A stretch of DNA of 43,700 nt from Paracoccaceae bacterium. GTDB lineage: Bacteria > Pseudomonadota > Alphaproteobacteria > Rhodobacterales > Rhodobacteraceae. The translations under genes were made by a program, and so were the position numbers. The DNA lies in NCBI GenBank assembly GCA_007694945.1, contig REER01000062.1, positions 1-43,700 on the forward strand. The letters run 5' to 3'. Below are positions 16,801-27,791 of the stretch, in pieces. Position 1 is the first letter of the stretch. Every line of letters begins with the position of its first letter. The notes beneath the pieces were generated by a model. It was not told where the DNA came from. It searched no databases and saw only the letters and a list, made by a program, of their open reading frames with translations.

Positions 16801-17181
16801 ATGCTGAAGCATCGCGGCTTTCCGGGGCGCCTTCCTGGCACGGATTTCCAGTTCACCATCCGCCGCGCGAATCCGAAGGGCGTTACTGCATTGGTCGCGC
16901 GCAAACGCTATGCTGATCGTCGCCTGACGGACCGGCGTGCCGATGAGGCCTTCCTCGGTGCGCTGATCGCCCATTTCGGCGACGCGCCGTTCGAGCGCGG
17001 AAATCTTGACGCTGGTCGTCTGTCCTGGTTGCTGGGGCGCGAGGTTGTCCCGGCCGAGGACCCCTTTGACCCCGCAAATTATGACGCGCTCTTGCGCGTT
17101 GATATGCGCGCCGCCGAAGCCGGTTTTCCGCAGCTTTTCGACGGTTCGTCCGAATTCGCCTTTGATACGTGGGAAGAGTGA
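16801..17181 (+). CDS. Unknown soluble protein encoded just upstream of pccA
   Basis: A 126-aa product from ATG 16801 (SD AGGGGG), ending 45 bp before pccA. I do not recognise a family. There is no signal peptide or membrane segment. It is rich in Arg/Asp/Ala, with a block VARKRYADRRLTDRRADEAF (about 34-53), LGALIAHFGDAPFE, then LLGREVVPAEDPFDPANYD and a DE-rich end. The C-terminal two-thirds looks like a compact alpha/beta domain, and the basic patch could bind nucleic acid or an acidic partner. Position in the pcc operon suggests a role linked to the carboxylase, but that is inference from synteny only. Confidence 0.7.
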   Translation: MLKHRGFPGRLPGTDFQFTIRRANPKGVTALVARKRYADRRLTDRRADEAFLGALIAHFGDAPFERGNLDAGRLSWLLGREVVPAEDPFDPANYDALLRVDMRAAEAGFPQLFDGSSEFAFDTWEE

Positions 17182-17226
17182 GATGTCACCTCCCCAACGC
17201 CCTCTAACGTCTGCCAAGGAGCCCGC

Positions 17227-19227
17227 ATGTTCTCGAAAATCCTGATTGCCAATCGTGGCGAGATCGCCTGCCGCGTCATCAAGTCTGCCCGCAAGATGGG
17301 GATCAAGACAGTTGCGGTCTATTCCGACGCTGACCGCAATGCGCTGCATGTGGAAATGGCGGATGAGGCCGTCCATATCGGCCCGGCGCCTGCGAACCAG
17401 TCCTATATCGTGATCGACAAGATCATGGACGCGATCCGCCAGAGCGGTGCCGAGGCCGTGCATCCGGGCTATGGCTTTCTCTCCGAGAATATGAAATTCG
17501 CCGAGGCCTTGGCCGCCGAGGGCGTCGCCTTCATCGGCCCGCCCGCGTCGGCAATCGAGGCGATGGGCGACAAGATCACCTCCAAGAAACTCGCCGCCAA
17601 GGCCGGGGTGAGTACGGTGCCCGGATATATGGGGCTTATCGCAGATGCCGAAGAGGCGGTGAGTATCTCGAACGAGATCGGTTATCCGGTGATGATCAAG
17701 GCCAGCGCCGGTGGCGGGGGCAAGGGCATGCGGATCGCTTGGAATGATGACGAGGCGCGCGAGGGGTTTCAGTCCTCCAAGAACGAGGCGGCCTCGAGTT
17801 TCGGCGATGACCGCATCTTCATCGAGAAATTCGTCACCCAGCCGCGCCATATCGAGATTCAGGTCCTCGCCGATCAGCACGGCAATTGCGTCTATCTGCA
17901 TGAGCGCGAATGCTCCATCCAGCGCCGCAACCAGAAGGTCATCGAGGAAGCCCCCTCCCCCTTCCTTGACGAGGCTACCCGCAAGGCCATGGGCGAACAG
18001 GCCGTGGCACTTGCGCAGGCCGTGGGCTACACCTCGGCGGGCACGGTTGAATTCATTGTTGATGGCGACCGGAATTTCTACTTTCTCGAGATGAACACGC
18101 GCCTGCAGGTGGAACACCCTGTCACCGAGTTGATCACCGGAGTCGATCTTGTCGAACAGATGATCCGCGTCGCGGCGGGCGAGAAGCTGCCCTTCACGCA
18201 GGCTGATCTGAAAATCAACGGTTGGGCCATCGAGAGCCGCCTCTATGCCGAGGACCCCTATCGCAACTTCCTGCCCTCCATCGGTCGCCTGACCCGCTAT
18301 CGTCCGCCTGCGGAAATGGTGGAGTCCGCGCGCGCCGTGCGCAATGACACCGGCGTCTTTGAGGGTGGCGAGATCAGCATGTATTACGACCCCATGATCG
18401 CCAAGCTCTGCACATGGGCCCCCACCCGTGGCGAGGCGATCAATGAGATGCGCCTTGCGCTCGACGAGTTCGAAGTCGAGGGTATCGGTCATAACCTGCC
18501 GTTCCTGTCGGCCGTGATGGACCATCCGCGCTTCGTCTCGGGCGAAATCACCACCGCCTTCATCGCCGAGGAATACCCGGATGGGTTCGAAGGTGCGAAA
18601 TTACCGGCCGATTTGCTGCACCGTGTTGCGGCCTGTGCCTGCGCGATGCACCGTGTGGCTGAGATCCGGCGCGCGCGGATTTCGGGGCGGATGGACAATC
18701 ACGAGCGCGTGGTGGGCAGCGACTGGGTGGTCAATATCGCTGATGAACGCCTGCAGGCGAGCATCCGCGCCGACCGTGAGGGAGCGACAGTCGCGCTCCT
18801 GGGGCAGGAATACCGGATCACCTCGGACTGGCTGCCCGGCCAACCGCTGGCGCGTCTGACAGTCAATGGCGCGCCGCTAGTGATGAAGGTCGCCAAGATA
18901 CCCGGCGGTTACCGGGTGCGGCTGCGCGGTGCAGATATGAAGGTCCATGTGTTCTCACCGCGTCAGGCAGAACTCGCGCGCGTGATGCCCGAAAAACTGC
19001 CCCCCGATACCTCGAAACTGCTGCTCTGCCCGATGCCGGGAATGGTGGTCTCGATTGCGGTGGCCGAAGGCGACGAGGTCTATGAGGGGCAGCCGCTCGC
19101 CACCATCGAGGCGATGAAGATGGAGAATATCCTGCGCGCCGAGCGCAAGGGAAGAGTGGCGAAAATCAATGCCCAGCCCGGAGCCTCGCTGGCCGTTGAC
19201 GAAGTCATCATGGAGTTCGAGGCATGA
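17227..19227 (+). CDS. pccA: Propionyl-CoA carboxylase alpha subunit (biotin carboxylase + biotin carrier)
   Basis: The product is 666 aa. The N-terminal biotin carboxylase domain (about 1-450) has KILIANRGEIACRVI, the ATP-grasp loop ASAGGGGKGMRI, HIEIQVLADQHGN, ERECSIQRRNQKVIEEAPSP and FLEMNTRLQVEHPVTE. A middle BT-like linker region follows. The C-terminal biotinyl domain has EAMKMEN with the biotinylated Lys at 631. It carboxylates biotin using ATP and bicarbonate and passes the carboxyl to PccB. A good SD (AAGGAG) precedes ATG 17227. The last 4 bp overlap the next gene (ATGA). Confidence 0.97.
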   Translation: MFSKILIANRGEIACRVIKSARKMGIKTVAVYSDADRNALHVEMADEAVHIGPAPANQSYIVIDKIMDAIRQSGAEAVHPGYGFLSENMKFAEALAAEGVAFIGPPASAIEAMGDKITSKKLAAKAGVSTVPGYMGLIADAEEAVSISNEIGYPVMIKASAGGGGKGMRIAWNDDEAREGFQSSKNEAASSFGDDRIFIEKFVTQPRHIEIQVLADQHGNCVYLHERECSIQRRNQKVIEEAPSPFLDEATRKAMGEQAVALAQAVGYTSAGTVEFIVDGDRNFYFLEMNTRLQVEHPVTELITGVDLVEQMIRVAAGEKLPFTQADLKINGWAIESRLYAEDPYRNFLPSIGRLTRYRPPAEMVESARAVRNDTGVFEGGEISMYYDPMIAKLCTWAPTRGEAINEMRLALDEFEVEGIGHNLPFLSAVMDHPRFVSGEITTAFIAEEYPDGFEGAKLPADLLHRVAACACAMHRVAEIRRARISGRMDNHERVVGSDWVVNIADERLQASIRADREGATVALLGQEYRITSDWLPGQPLARLTVNGAPLVMKVAKIPGGYRVRLRGADMKVHVFSPRQAELARVMPEKLPPDTSKLLLCPMPGMVVSIAVAEGDEVYEGQPLATIEAMKMENILRAERKGRVAKINAQPGASLAVDEVIMEFEA

Positions 19228-19601
19228 AGCGCACGCCCATGCGCCTGTTCATCGTGTATCTGATCAGCTTCATGGCGGGGCTGGCGCTGGCCTCGCTTGT
19301 GCTGACCCAGATCGCCGAAGGCGTGCGCGAGGGTCAGATTGTCCTGCTGCTGGTGCCGCCGCTTGCCGGGATGGCGCTGTTCCACGGGCTCTTCCCGATC
19401 CTCAGCAAGCTGCGCCTGGGGCTTGAATTCGTCGCCGTGGGTGGCGGGCTCGTCTATGGGCTCGGTGCGCTTATGGTCGGGGCTGTCTGGGCCGGATTGC
19501 TCGATCCCGGTACAGCGGTTGTCTTCTGGCTCATCGGCACCTTCGGGCCGGGTTGGTGGCTGATGTCACAATGGGCCGAGAAACAGGGCTATTTCCAATG
19601 A
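19224..19601 (+). CDS. Small inner-membrane protein overlapping pccA, unknown function
   Basis: A 125-aa product whose ATG overlaps the pccA stop (ATGA), implying coupled translation. It has four hydrophobic segments: about 8-29 (FIVYLISFMAGLALASLVL), 38-58 (IVLLLVPPLAGMALFHGLF), 65-90 (with a GGGLVYGLGALMVGAVW glycine-rich helix) and 97-115. A short polar C terminus ends WAEKQGYFQ. No family is recognised. It is the last plus-strand gene before the dispersed repeat/terminator at 19610-19646. Confidence 0.78.
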   Translation: MKRTPMRLFIVYLISFMAGLALASLVLTQIAEGVREGQIVLLLVPPLAGMALFHGLFPILSKLRLGLEFVAVGGGLVYGLGALMVGAVWAGLLDPGTAVVFWLIGTFGPGWWLMSQWAEKQGYFQ

Positions 19602-19609
19602 GGATTTCA

Positions 19610-19646
19610 TCTTGCCCGAAATACTTGCGTGGGGGCGGCAGCCCCC
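19610..19646. repeat. Dispersed intergenic repeat, copy 1 (core plus GC hairpin)
   Basis: The 16-bp core TCTTGCCCGAAATACT (19610-19625) is the exact reverse complement of 42893-42908. Next to it is a GC hairpin GGGGGC-GGCA-GCCCCC (19631-19646). It lies between the tail-to-tail ends of the pccA-linked gene and the DUF4174 gene, where the hairpin may terminate transcription. Confidence 0.7.
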
Positions 19647-19680
19647 TCAAAGAAGTTCTTGGCGCAAGCTTGAATCGCCC

Positions 19681-20205
19681 TCAGCGACCTGAGGGTAACC
19701 GCTCGAGAACCTCCTGCCGCCTTGTCGGGAAGCGGTCGATCACGGCCATCAACTCGCGCCCGGTGCGCACGGCGGGTCGCCGCGCCTTGACCTCGCCGTC
19801 CTTGTCGATGATCGCGGTCATGAAGGCGCGCGGGCGCATCACCTGCCGCAAGGGGCTGCTATCCTCTGGATGGGCATCAAAGATCACCACAGCATCGCGG
19901 TCGACAAACTCGTCGCCGCGGTCGCGAAGCGCCTCAAGCTGGCGCGTGAATTGCGGGTCGTCGGGCGTGTCTGCCATCACTACGATGATCCGATGCGTCC
20001 AGACGAATTCGCGCACATCGACTTCGCGGGCGTCCATGAACAGCAATTCGTCCGACTCGGCCTCGGCCACATCCTCATTTGTATCCCCTGTCACCGTATC
20101 GGGTGTGGCTTCAAGCACCGCATCGACCTCAGCGGGTTCAGCCTCGGTCGCCAAGCTGCTCACCGGAAAACCCAGAGCCACGACTAGCGCGAATAGATAT
20201 CTCAT
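19681..20205 (-). CDS. Exported DUF4174-type protein
   Basis: The product is 174 aa from ATG 20205, preceded by a near-ideal AGGAGG SD. A signal peptide (about 1-19) is followed by a long acidic linker (about 20-58, rich in Glu/Asp/Ala/Thr). A C-terminal domain of about 115 aa follows (EFVWTHRIIVVMAD, QLEALRDRGDEF, RDAVVIFDAH, FMTAIIDKDGEVKARR, LMAVIDRFPTRRQE), matching the thioredoxin-like DUF4174 family. No CxxC is present, so no redox activity is predicted. It faces the pcc operon tail to tail and is divergent from mcm, with a 123-bp shared upstream region. Confidence 0.85.
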   Translation of the reverse strand: MRYLFALVVALGFPVSSLATEAEPAEVDAVLEATPDTVTGDTNEDVAEAESDELLFMDAREVDVREFVWTHRIIVVMADTPDDPQFTRQLEALRDRGDEFVDRDAVVIFDAHPEDSSPLRQVMRPRAFMTAIIDKDGEVKARRPAVRTGRELMAVIDRFPTRRQEVLERLPSGR

Positions 20206-20328
20206 GCTGCCTCCTGCTTGTGTTGGATATAGGCGTAAACGCACCAAAAACACCAGCGCTTGCGCAAAATTCGTGCTGCGAAATGCGCTCCCCGACTTTT
20301 CTTCCCCGTATCTCAGAAAGGACCTGTC

Positions 20329-22473
20329 ATGAGCGATGCGAAACGCCGCTGGTCGGAAATAGCCGCGCGCGAACTGAAATCGCGCCCCATCGAAAACTTG
20401 ACCTGGGATACGCTCGAGGGCATCCCGGTCCAGCCGCTTTACGTGCCTGACGATATCGCGGGACTGCCGCATCTGGACAGCATCCCCGGCGAGGTGCCCT
20501 ATACACGCGGCGTGCGCGCGACCATGTACACGGGCCGCCCCTGGACAATTCGCCAATATGCGGGGTTTTCTACCGCCGAGGAGAGCAACGCTTTCTATCG
20601 CAAGGCGCTGGCCGCAGGGCAGCAGGGCGTCTCGGTCGCCTTCGATCTGGCCACGCATCGGGGCTATGACAGTGATCACCCGCGCGTCACCGGCGATGTC
20701 GGCAAGGCGGGCGTGGCCATCGATTCGGTCGAGGACATGAAAATCCTCTTCGACGGCATCCCGCTGGAGAGGGTCTCGGTATCGATGACGATGAATGGCG
20801 CGGTGATCCCGATCCTTGCGAATTTCATCGTCACTGGCGAGGAGCAGGGCGTGGATCGCAAGCTCCTGTCGGGCACGATCCAGAATGACATCCTCAAGGA
20901 GTTCATGGTTCGCAACACTTATGTCTACCCGCCCGAGCCCTCGATGCGGATCATTGCGGATATCATCGAATACACCTCGAACGAGATGCCGCGCTTCAAC
21001 TCAATCTCGATCTCGGGCTACCACATGCAGGAAGCGGGCGCGAACCTCGTTCAGGAGTTGGGTTTCACGCTCGCCGATGGGCGCGAATATGTGCGCGCGG
21101 CGATCCATCGCGGCATGGATGTGGACCGCTTCGCCGGTCGCCTGTCGTTCTTCTTCGCCATCGGCATGAATTTCTTCATGGAGATCGCGAAGCTGCGCGC
21201 GGCGCGGCTGTTGTGGTCGCGGGTGATGGATGAATTCGAGCCCAAGGACCCCAAATCGAAGATGCTGCGCACCCATTGCCAGACCTCGGGCGTGTCGTTG
21301 CAGGAGCAGGACCCCTATAACAACGTGATCCGCACTGCTTATGAGGCCATGAGCGCGGTGCTGGGCGGCACGCAAAGCCTGCACACCAATGCGCTTGATG
21401 AGGCGATTGCCCTGCCCACCGAATTCAGCGCGCGGATCGCGCGGAACACCCAGCTTGTGCTGCAGGAAGAGACCGGCGTCACCAGGGTCGTCGATCCGCT
21501 GGCGGGCAGCTATTACATCGAGAAGCTGACCCATGATCTGGCCGAGGCTGCATGGGCGCTGATGGAAGAGGTCGAGGAGATGGGCGGCATGACCAAGGCC
21601 GTTGCCTCGGGGATGCCCAAGCTGCGCATCGAGGAGACGGCGGCTCGGCGTCAGGCGATGATCGACCGGGGTGAAGAGGTGATCGTCGGAGTCAACAAGT
21701 ATCGCAAGGAGAAAGAGGACCCGATCGACATTCTCGATATCGACAATGTCAAGGTGCGCGAAAGCCAGATCGCACGGCTGGAGCGCATCCGCGCCAGCCG
21801 CGACGAGGCTGCCTGCGAGGCCGCCCTTGAAGAACTGACGCGCCGCGCGTCGGAGGGCGGCAATCTTCTGGAAGCCGCGGTCGAAGCTGCCCGTGCACGG
21901 GCCTCAGTCGGAGAGATCAGCATGGCCATGGAAAAGATATTCGGCCGCCATCGGGCAGAAGTGAAAACCCTCTCAGGGGTGTATGGTGCCGCCTATGAGG
22001 GGGATGACGGTTTCGCCGCCATCCAGCGCGATGTCGAGGCCTTTGCCGAGGCCGAGGGACGGCGCCCGCGCATGCTGGTGGTCAAGATGGGTCAGGACGG
22101 GCATGACCGCGGCGCCAAGGTGATCGCCACGGCCTTTGCCGATATCGGCTTCGATGTCGATGTCGGCCCGCTCTTTCAGACGCCCGCCGAAGCGGCGCAG
22201 GACGCGATCGACAATGATGTGCATATCATCGGCATCTCCAGTCAGGCCGCTGGTCACAAGACGTTGGCACCGGAACTGGTGAAGGAGCTTCAGGCCGCCG
22301 GGGCCGGGGACATTCTGGTGATCTGTGGCGGTGTGATCCCGCAGCAGGATTACGAATTTCTCTATAGTGCCGGGGTGAAGGCCATTTTCGGCCCCGGCAC
22401 GAATATTCCGGAGGCCGCGAAGAAGATCCTTGATCTGGTGCGCGAGGCGCGGGGGCTGAAAGCGGCAGAGTGA
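20329..22473 (+). CDS. scpA: Methylmalonyl-CoA mutase, adenosylcobalamin-dependent
   Basis: The product is 714 aa from ATG 20329 (AGAAAGGA SD). It isomerises (R)-methylmalonyl-CoA to succinyl-CoA, completing propionyl-CoA assimilation begun by PccAB. The large TIM-barrel substrate domain contains [20 protein letters not shown] (about 66-85), [15 protein letters not shown] and [12 protein letters not shown]. The C-terminal B12-binding domain has the DGHDRGAK motif (cobalt ligand His592), [10 protein letters not shown] and ICGGVIP. The length matches the single-chain homodimeric form (ScpA/McmA type), so no separate small subunit is needed. The epimerase and the G-protein chaperone are not in the window. 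Confidence 0.97.
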   Translation: MSDAKRRWSEIAARELKSRPIENLTWDTLEGIPVQPLYVPDDIAGLPHLDSIPGEVPYTRGVRATMYTGRPWTIRQYAGFSTAEESNAFYRKALAAGQQGVSVAFDLATHRGYDSDHPRVTGDVGKAGVAIDSVEDMKILFDGIPLERVSVSMTMNGAVIPILANFIVTGEEQGVDRKLLSGTIQNDILKEFMVRNTYVYPPEPSMRIIADIIEYTSNEMPRFNSISISGYHMQEAGANLVQELGFTLADGREYVRAAIHRGMDVDRFAGRLSFFFAIGMNFFMEIAKLRAARLLWSRVMDEFEPKDPKSKMLRTHCQTSGVSLQEQDPYNNVIRTAYEAMSAVLGGTQSLHTNALDEAIALPTEFSARIARNTQLVLQEETGVTRVVDPLAGSYYIEKLTHDLAEAAWALMEEVEEMGGMTKAVASGMPKLRIEETAARRQAMIDRGEEVIVGVNKYRKEKEDPIDILDIDNVKVRESQIARLERIRASRDEAACEAALEELTRRASEGGNLLEAAVEAARARASVGEISMAMEKIFGRHRAEVKTLSGVYGAAYEGDDGFAAIQRDVEAFAEAEGRRPRMLVVKMGQDGHDRGAKVIATAFADIGFDVDVGPLFQTPAEAAQDAIDNDVHIIGISSQAAGHKTLAPELVKELQAAGAGDILVICGGVIPQQDYEFLYSAGVKAIFGPGTNIPEAAKKILDLVREARGLKAAE

Positions 22474-22517
22474 TCGGTGAGGGCGGGGTGCCGGATGCGC
22501 TTCGCCAAATAAACGGG

Positions 22518-23105
22518 TCAGGCGCGCATTCCTGACCATACCGATTGGTCGGGAACGAACAGCCGCAGCCGGTCGCCGCGCCTGACCCCGCCTTCGGCCT
22601 CGACCCAGGCGGTCACGCCGCGCCGCCCTTTCGCCGCTGCCTTGAATGCGCCGCCAAAGCCGGAATGCGCTGCCTCAATCGGACGCGCGGGCAGGCTGCA
22701 GGGACGGTTTTCCATATCCACGACCATGCACGCCCCGCTATCGGCCAAGAGACGCGCCGAGGGTGGCAGATGCGTGAGATCGGGCAATCCGCGCAGCACC
22801 ATGCTCGCGCCAAGCAGCGCCGGGTCAAGCACAGGCAGACCCATCTCCTGCGCGATCAGGGACAGCTCTTCCTCCGAGACGATGGCTAGCTGACGCGTGT
22901 TTCGGATCGGCGTTCCGCGCGGATAAAGCGCTGTGACGCGCGAGCAAGACGGGCGTGTAAGCCCGGCGTGGCTTTCTCCCTCAGGTCCGGCAAATCGCAA
23001 GTCGAGATAGTTCTGCGGAGAACTCGCGAGCGCTTGCGCACGATCAGGGACAACGCCAAGCCAGGTGATCTCGGCCACAAGCTTAGTGTCGCGCAGGGCA
23101 GGCAC
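22518..23105 (-). CDS. MOSC-domain protein
   Basis: The product is 195 aa. The start is taken as GTG 23105 because a GGAGGT SD lies 9 nt upstream; the frame runs on to 23144, but that part lies in the ftsH terminator. The sequence fits the MOSC fold: LRFAGPEGESHAGLTRPSC (about 34-52), RGTPIRNTRQLAIVSEEEL, LDPALLGASMVLRGLPDLTHLPPSARL, then the conserved Cys region in VVDMENRPCSLPARPIE and the C-terminal GVTAWVEAEGGVRRGDRLRL. Stand-alone MOSC proteins relate to the molybdenum-cofactor sulfurase C-terminal domain and may handle molybdenum cofactor or N-hydroxylated substrates. It is convergent with mcm. Confidence 0.87.
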   Translation of the reverse strand: MPALRDTKLVAEITWLGVVPDRAQALASSPQNYLDLRFAGPEGESHAGLTRPSCSRVTALYPRGTPIRNTRQLAIVSEEELSLIAQEMGLPVLDPALLGASMVLRGLPDLTHLPPSARLLADSGACMVVDMENRPCSLPARPIEAAHSGFGGAFKAAAKGRRGVTAWVEAEGGVRRGDRLRLFVPDQSVWSGMRA

Positions 23106-23130
23106 AGGTTCTACACCTCCATAGGAAGAA

Positions 23131-23156
23131 CGCCCCGGCCTCAAGGCCGGGGCGTT
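23131..23156 (-). terminator. Rho-independent terminator after ftsH (possibly bidirectional)
   Basis: CGCCCCGGCC (23131-23140) pairs perfectly with GGCCGGGGCG (23147-23156) around loop TCAA. On the minus strand it starts 21 nt after the ftsH stop and is followed by TTCTTCC; on the plus strand a TTTT run follows. It separates ftsH from the MOSC gene. Confidence 0.85.
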
Positions 23157-23176
23157 TTGGTCATGTCACGCGAGGG

Positions 23177-25099
<1,923 letters not shown>

Positions 25100-25169
25100 G
25101 AAGGTCTCCTCTGTTCGGTCTTGTCAGGCGCGAGGTAGCCCCTGCCAATCTCAGGTCCATAAATAGCCA

Positions 25170-26426
25170 TTATGGACAGGTATTCAATCCGAATGCACTG
25201 CCGGGTTCTGCCACAGGGGCAGAAAGATGGTGAATCGCCTGCCATCCCGGTGCAAATCCGGCCAGTGGCGCGGCAATCAGCCGCGTCTCGGCCCAGACTG
25301 CAGGGCTCGCCTCCAGCGAGCGGCGCGGCAGGTGCCAGGCGTTGCGGTCGGGGCAGTGGGCCAGGCCCTGCACGCCCAAGGCGGCGACGTGCAACCCCTC
25401 GGTCGGGTGCCCAGCAGGGGGAAGTATCGTCCAGCGCCGGTCCCAGAGCGCGCCGACAGGCGCGCTCTGCCCGGCAACGGCGTTCGCTTCTCGGGTGATG
25501 CGTAATTCCTGCGCGTTGCGGCTCATGAGGCAACCATGCAGCGTGGCGACTGGCGCTTCCAGCGCGGCCTGAAGCGCCTTCAGGCGCGGCCGATAGGTGC
25601 TCCCGGCGATCTCGCAAAGGGCGCGTGCCGCCAGCCTGTGGCACGTCTCTGCTGGCAGCGCGTCGAAAGCCGGGGCCTCAAAGACGATATCGCCATGATC
25701 GCGGCGCATGATCCGGGCCGCCGCCTGATCGGCGGCGGCGTCCAGCACCGCGCGCGCTTCCTGCATATGCGTTGCGGTCCGGGCCAGCCGCGCGCGGGTC
25801 AGGCCGAGCGCGTCCAGATGCGTCAGCATCTGGCGCGCCTTGATCCGATCGAAACCGGGGTCGTCATTGCTCGGGTCCTCGACCCAATGCACACCCCGTG
25901 CGCGCAACCAGCCGCGCAACTCGGCGCGCGTGAAACCCAGTAGCGGGCGCACCCACAGCACGCCATGCGCTTCGGAGTGCGCGGCCATCCCGGCCAGCCC
26001 GTCCACTCCCGAGCCGCGCGCGAGCCGCATCAATACCGTCTCGGCCTGATCATCCTGCGTGTGACCCAACAGAACCGCGCCAAGTCCCTCAGCGCGCGCC
26101 CAGTCCGCGAGCAGCATTCGGCGCACGGAGCGCGCCGCCTCCTGCAGATTGCCACGCCCATCCCAGCCCTGCCATTGCAACACCCGATGCGGCAGGCCAA
26201 GCGCGCGCGCAGCGCGCGCCACCGAAAGGGCTTCCTCCCCCGACTCCGGGCGCAGCCCATGGTCAATTGTCGCGACCTTCAACTCACGCCCCTGCGCCCA
26301 ATCGGCGGCCAGATGCATCAGCGCCGTCGAGTCGCTGCCGCCCGAGACAGCCAGACCCAGCCCCGCCCCAGCATTGGCTGGGCAAAACCCTGCCAAGACG
26401 GAGCCAAAGCGGGCCTCGATGCTCAT
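25170..26426 (-). CDS. tilS: tRNA(Ile)-lysidine synthase
   Basis: The product is 418 aa. The N-terminal PP-loop ATPase has the signature SGGSDS (28-33), and downstream blocks HGLRPESGEEA, GHTQDDQAETVLMRLARGSGVDGLAGM and RGVHWVEDPSNDD typical of TilS. It attaches lysine to C34 of the tRNA-Ile CAU anticodon so that it reads AUA. The C-terminal half (about 220-418) is weakly conserved, as usual. Its ATG overlaps the cpoB stop by 4 bp (ATGA), placing it in the tol-pal transcription unit. Confidence 0.95.
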   Translation of the reverse strand: MSIEARFGSVLAGFCPANAGAGLGLAVSGGSDSTALMHLAADWAQGRELKVATIDHGLRPESGEEALSVARAARALGLPHRVLQWQGWDGRGNLQEAARSVRRMLLADWARAEGLGAVLLGHTQDDQAETVLMRLARGSGVDGLAGMAAHSEAHGVLWVRPLLGFTRAELRGWLRARGVHWVEDPSNDDPGFDRIKARQMLTHLDALGLTRARLARTATHMQEARAVLDAAADQAAARIMRRDHGDIVFEAPAFDALPAETCHRLAARALCEIAGSTYRPRLKALQAALEAPVATLHGCLMSRNAQELRITREANAVAGQSAPVGALWDRRWTILPPAGHPTEGLHVAALGVQGLAHCPDRNAWHLPRRSLEASPAVWAETRLIAAPLAGFAPGWQAIHHLSAPVAEPGSAFGLNTCP

Positions 26427-27208
26427 GGGCAGGCAATACGCGCGCGGGCCTCCTCGGCCTCGCGTGCCTCATCGCTGGCTGGGAAGCGTGTGCGCAATTC
26501 ATCGAACATCACGCAGGCTTCCTCGCGTTGCTCAAGCCGGGCGAGACTGTCGCCCAGAGCAAGCAGTGCGGGGGGCGCATCGCTGCCTTCCGGATCGGCC
26601 AGATAGAGGTTGAGATAGGTGCGCGCCGCGTCCGCCTCGGCTCCACGTGCCCGGTGCGCGGCCCCGAGCATCAGGCTCGCCTCACCCCCCAGCGGGCTGC
26701 CGGGATAGAATTCGAGGAATTGCTGCAGCGCCTGCGCGGCACCCTCGTGATCGCCCTCATCGACAATTGCGCGGGCCGCATCAAAGGCCGCACGCTCACC
26801 GGCGGCGAGTTCGGGGGTGGTGGCCTCCGTGTCAGGGCTCTCACCGCCTAGCGGGCGCGGCGGGGGCAGGGCCGAGGTATCGCCGCCTTCAAGCTCGGTC
26901 AGACGGAACTCCAGATCGCCCAGCCGGTTGCTAGCCTCGTCGATTGCCCGGCGGATACGGAATTCCAACTCTTCGGTACGCCCTGTCAGCCGCGCGAGTT
27001 CCTCGCGAATGCGCTCGACCCGGTCGATCAGGCTGCCATCGAAGCCTGGCTGGCTCGCGGCCTCGCCCGAGGACAATTCCCGCGCCAGATCGGCCACCAT
27101 GGCACTCAGCGCTGAAAGTTCCGAGCGCAACTCGGCCACAGTGTCGGCCTGCGCCGCAGGCGCGGCCAGCAGGGCCGCGCCGAGAAGGGCCGCGCGCAGC
27201 TTCCGCAT
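26423..27208 (-). CDS. cpoB: Cell division coordinator CpoB (YbgF)
   Basis: The product is 261 aa. A signal peptide (about 1-21, ending AAQA) is followed by a coiled-coil region (about 25-110, heptads with many Leu/Glu/Arg, as in the trimerisation domain of YbgF). A Pro/Ala linker then leads to C-terminal TPR-type repeats (about 133-258, e.g. FDAARAIVDEGDHEGAAQAL and FYPGSPLGGEASLMLGAAHR). It is periplasmic and links Tol-Pal to peptidoglycan synthesis at the septum. The start overlaps the pal stop by one base (TGATG), and its stop overlaps the tilS start. Confidence 0.93.
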   Translation of the reverse strand: MRKLRAALLGAALLAAPAAQADTVAELRSELSALSAMVADLARELSSGEAASQPGFDGSLIDRVERIREELARLTGRTEELEFRIRRAIDEASNRLGDLEFRLTELEGGDTSALPPPRPLGGESPDTEATTPELAAGERAAFDAARAIVDEGDHEGAAQALQQFLEFYPGSPLGGEASLMLGAAHRARGAEADAARTYLNLYLADPEGSDAPPALLALGDSLARLEQREEACVMFDELRTRFPASDEAREAEEARARIACP

Positions 27209-27744
27209 CAGCTTGTCCGCCCACCCGAGACGACCGTCACCGCGCGGCGGTTGACATCCCAGCAGCGCTGTTCGGGGCAGGCCTCGACCGGGCGTTCCTT
27301 GCCGTAACTCACCGTGCGCATCCGGTTGGCGCTGATGCCCTGCGAGATTAGATATTGCATCGTGGCATTGGCGCGGCGTTCACCGAGGCTCACGTTATAT
27401 TCGCGCGTCCCGCGCTCATCGGCATGGCCCTCGATCACAATCGCGAATTGCGGGTTCGCGGTCAGCCAGCGGGCTTGTGCGTTCAGCGTCGCGCGGCCCT
27501 CCTCGCTCAGCGACGAACTGTCGGTGGTAAAGAACACCCTGTCGCCGATGCGTTGCTGGAAATGCGCGATGGAATTGGGGTCATTCGGGTCGCCCAGCAT
27601 CCCGGTCTGGATGTTGCCATCGTTGAAGCCGCCGCCGAAGCCGTCCGCCCCGCCACCGCCGAAATCGCCACCCGGACGCGGGTTGTTGCAGGCGGCGAGA
27701 GCGAGGGCTGCGACCAGAAGCAGGGATTTGCTCGTCAAACTCAT
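27208..27744 (-). CDS. pal: Peptidoglycan-associated lipoprotein Pal
   Basis: The product is 178 aa. A lipoprotein signal ends LAAC (Cys19). A Gly/Asp-rich linker (about 20-60) and a C-terminal OmpA-like peptidoglycan-binding domain follow (VFFTTDSS, VIEGHADERGTREYN, LGERRANATMQYLISQGI, RTVSYGKERPV). It anchors the outer membrane to peptidoglycan and interacts with TolB. CPEQRC near the C terminus carries a conserved Cys pair. It is separated from tolB by 47 bp with its own GAGGAA SD. Confidence 0.97.
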   Translation of the reverse strand: MSLTSKSLLLVAALALAACNNPRPGGDFGGGGADGFGGGFNDGNIQTGMLGDPNDPNSIAHFQQRIGDRVFFTTDSSSLSEEGRATLNAQARWLTANPQFAIVIEGHADERGTREYNVSLGERRANATMQYLISQGISANRMRTVSYGKERPVEACPEQRCWDVNRRAVTVVSGGRTS

Positions 27745-27791
27745 ATGTCTGTTCCTCAGGATGTGTGTTTTTAGGTTGTTATGGGTCTGTG

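Noticed and set aside
16741-18525. 594-codon minus-strand frame opposite pccA
   Set aside because: Mirror of the biotin carboxylase coding sequence; low-plausibility His/Asp/Gly-rich product.
20260-20285. TTGCGCAA and CTGCGAAA elements upstream of mcm as PccR sites
   Set aside because: They lack the TTTGCAAA core and are common GC-rich words; too weak to call without a profile.
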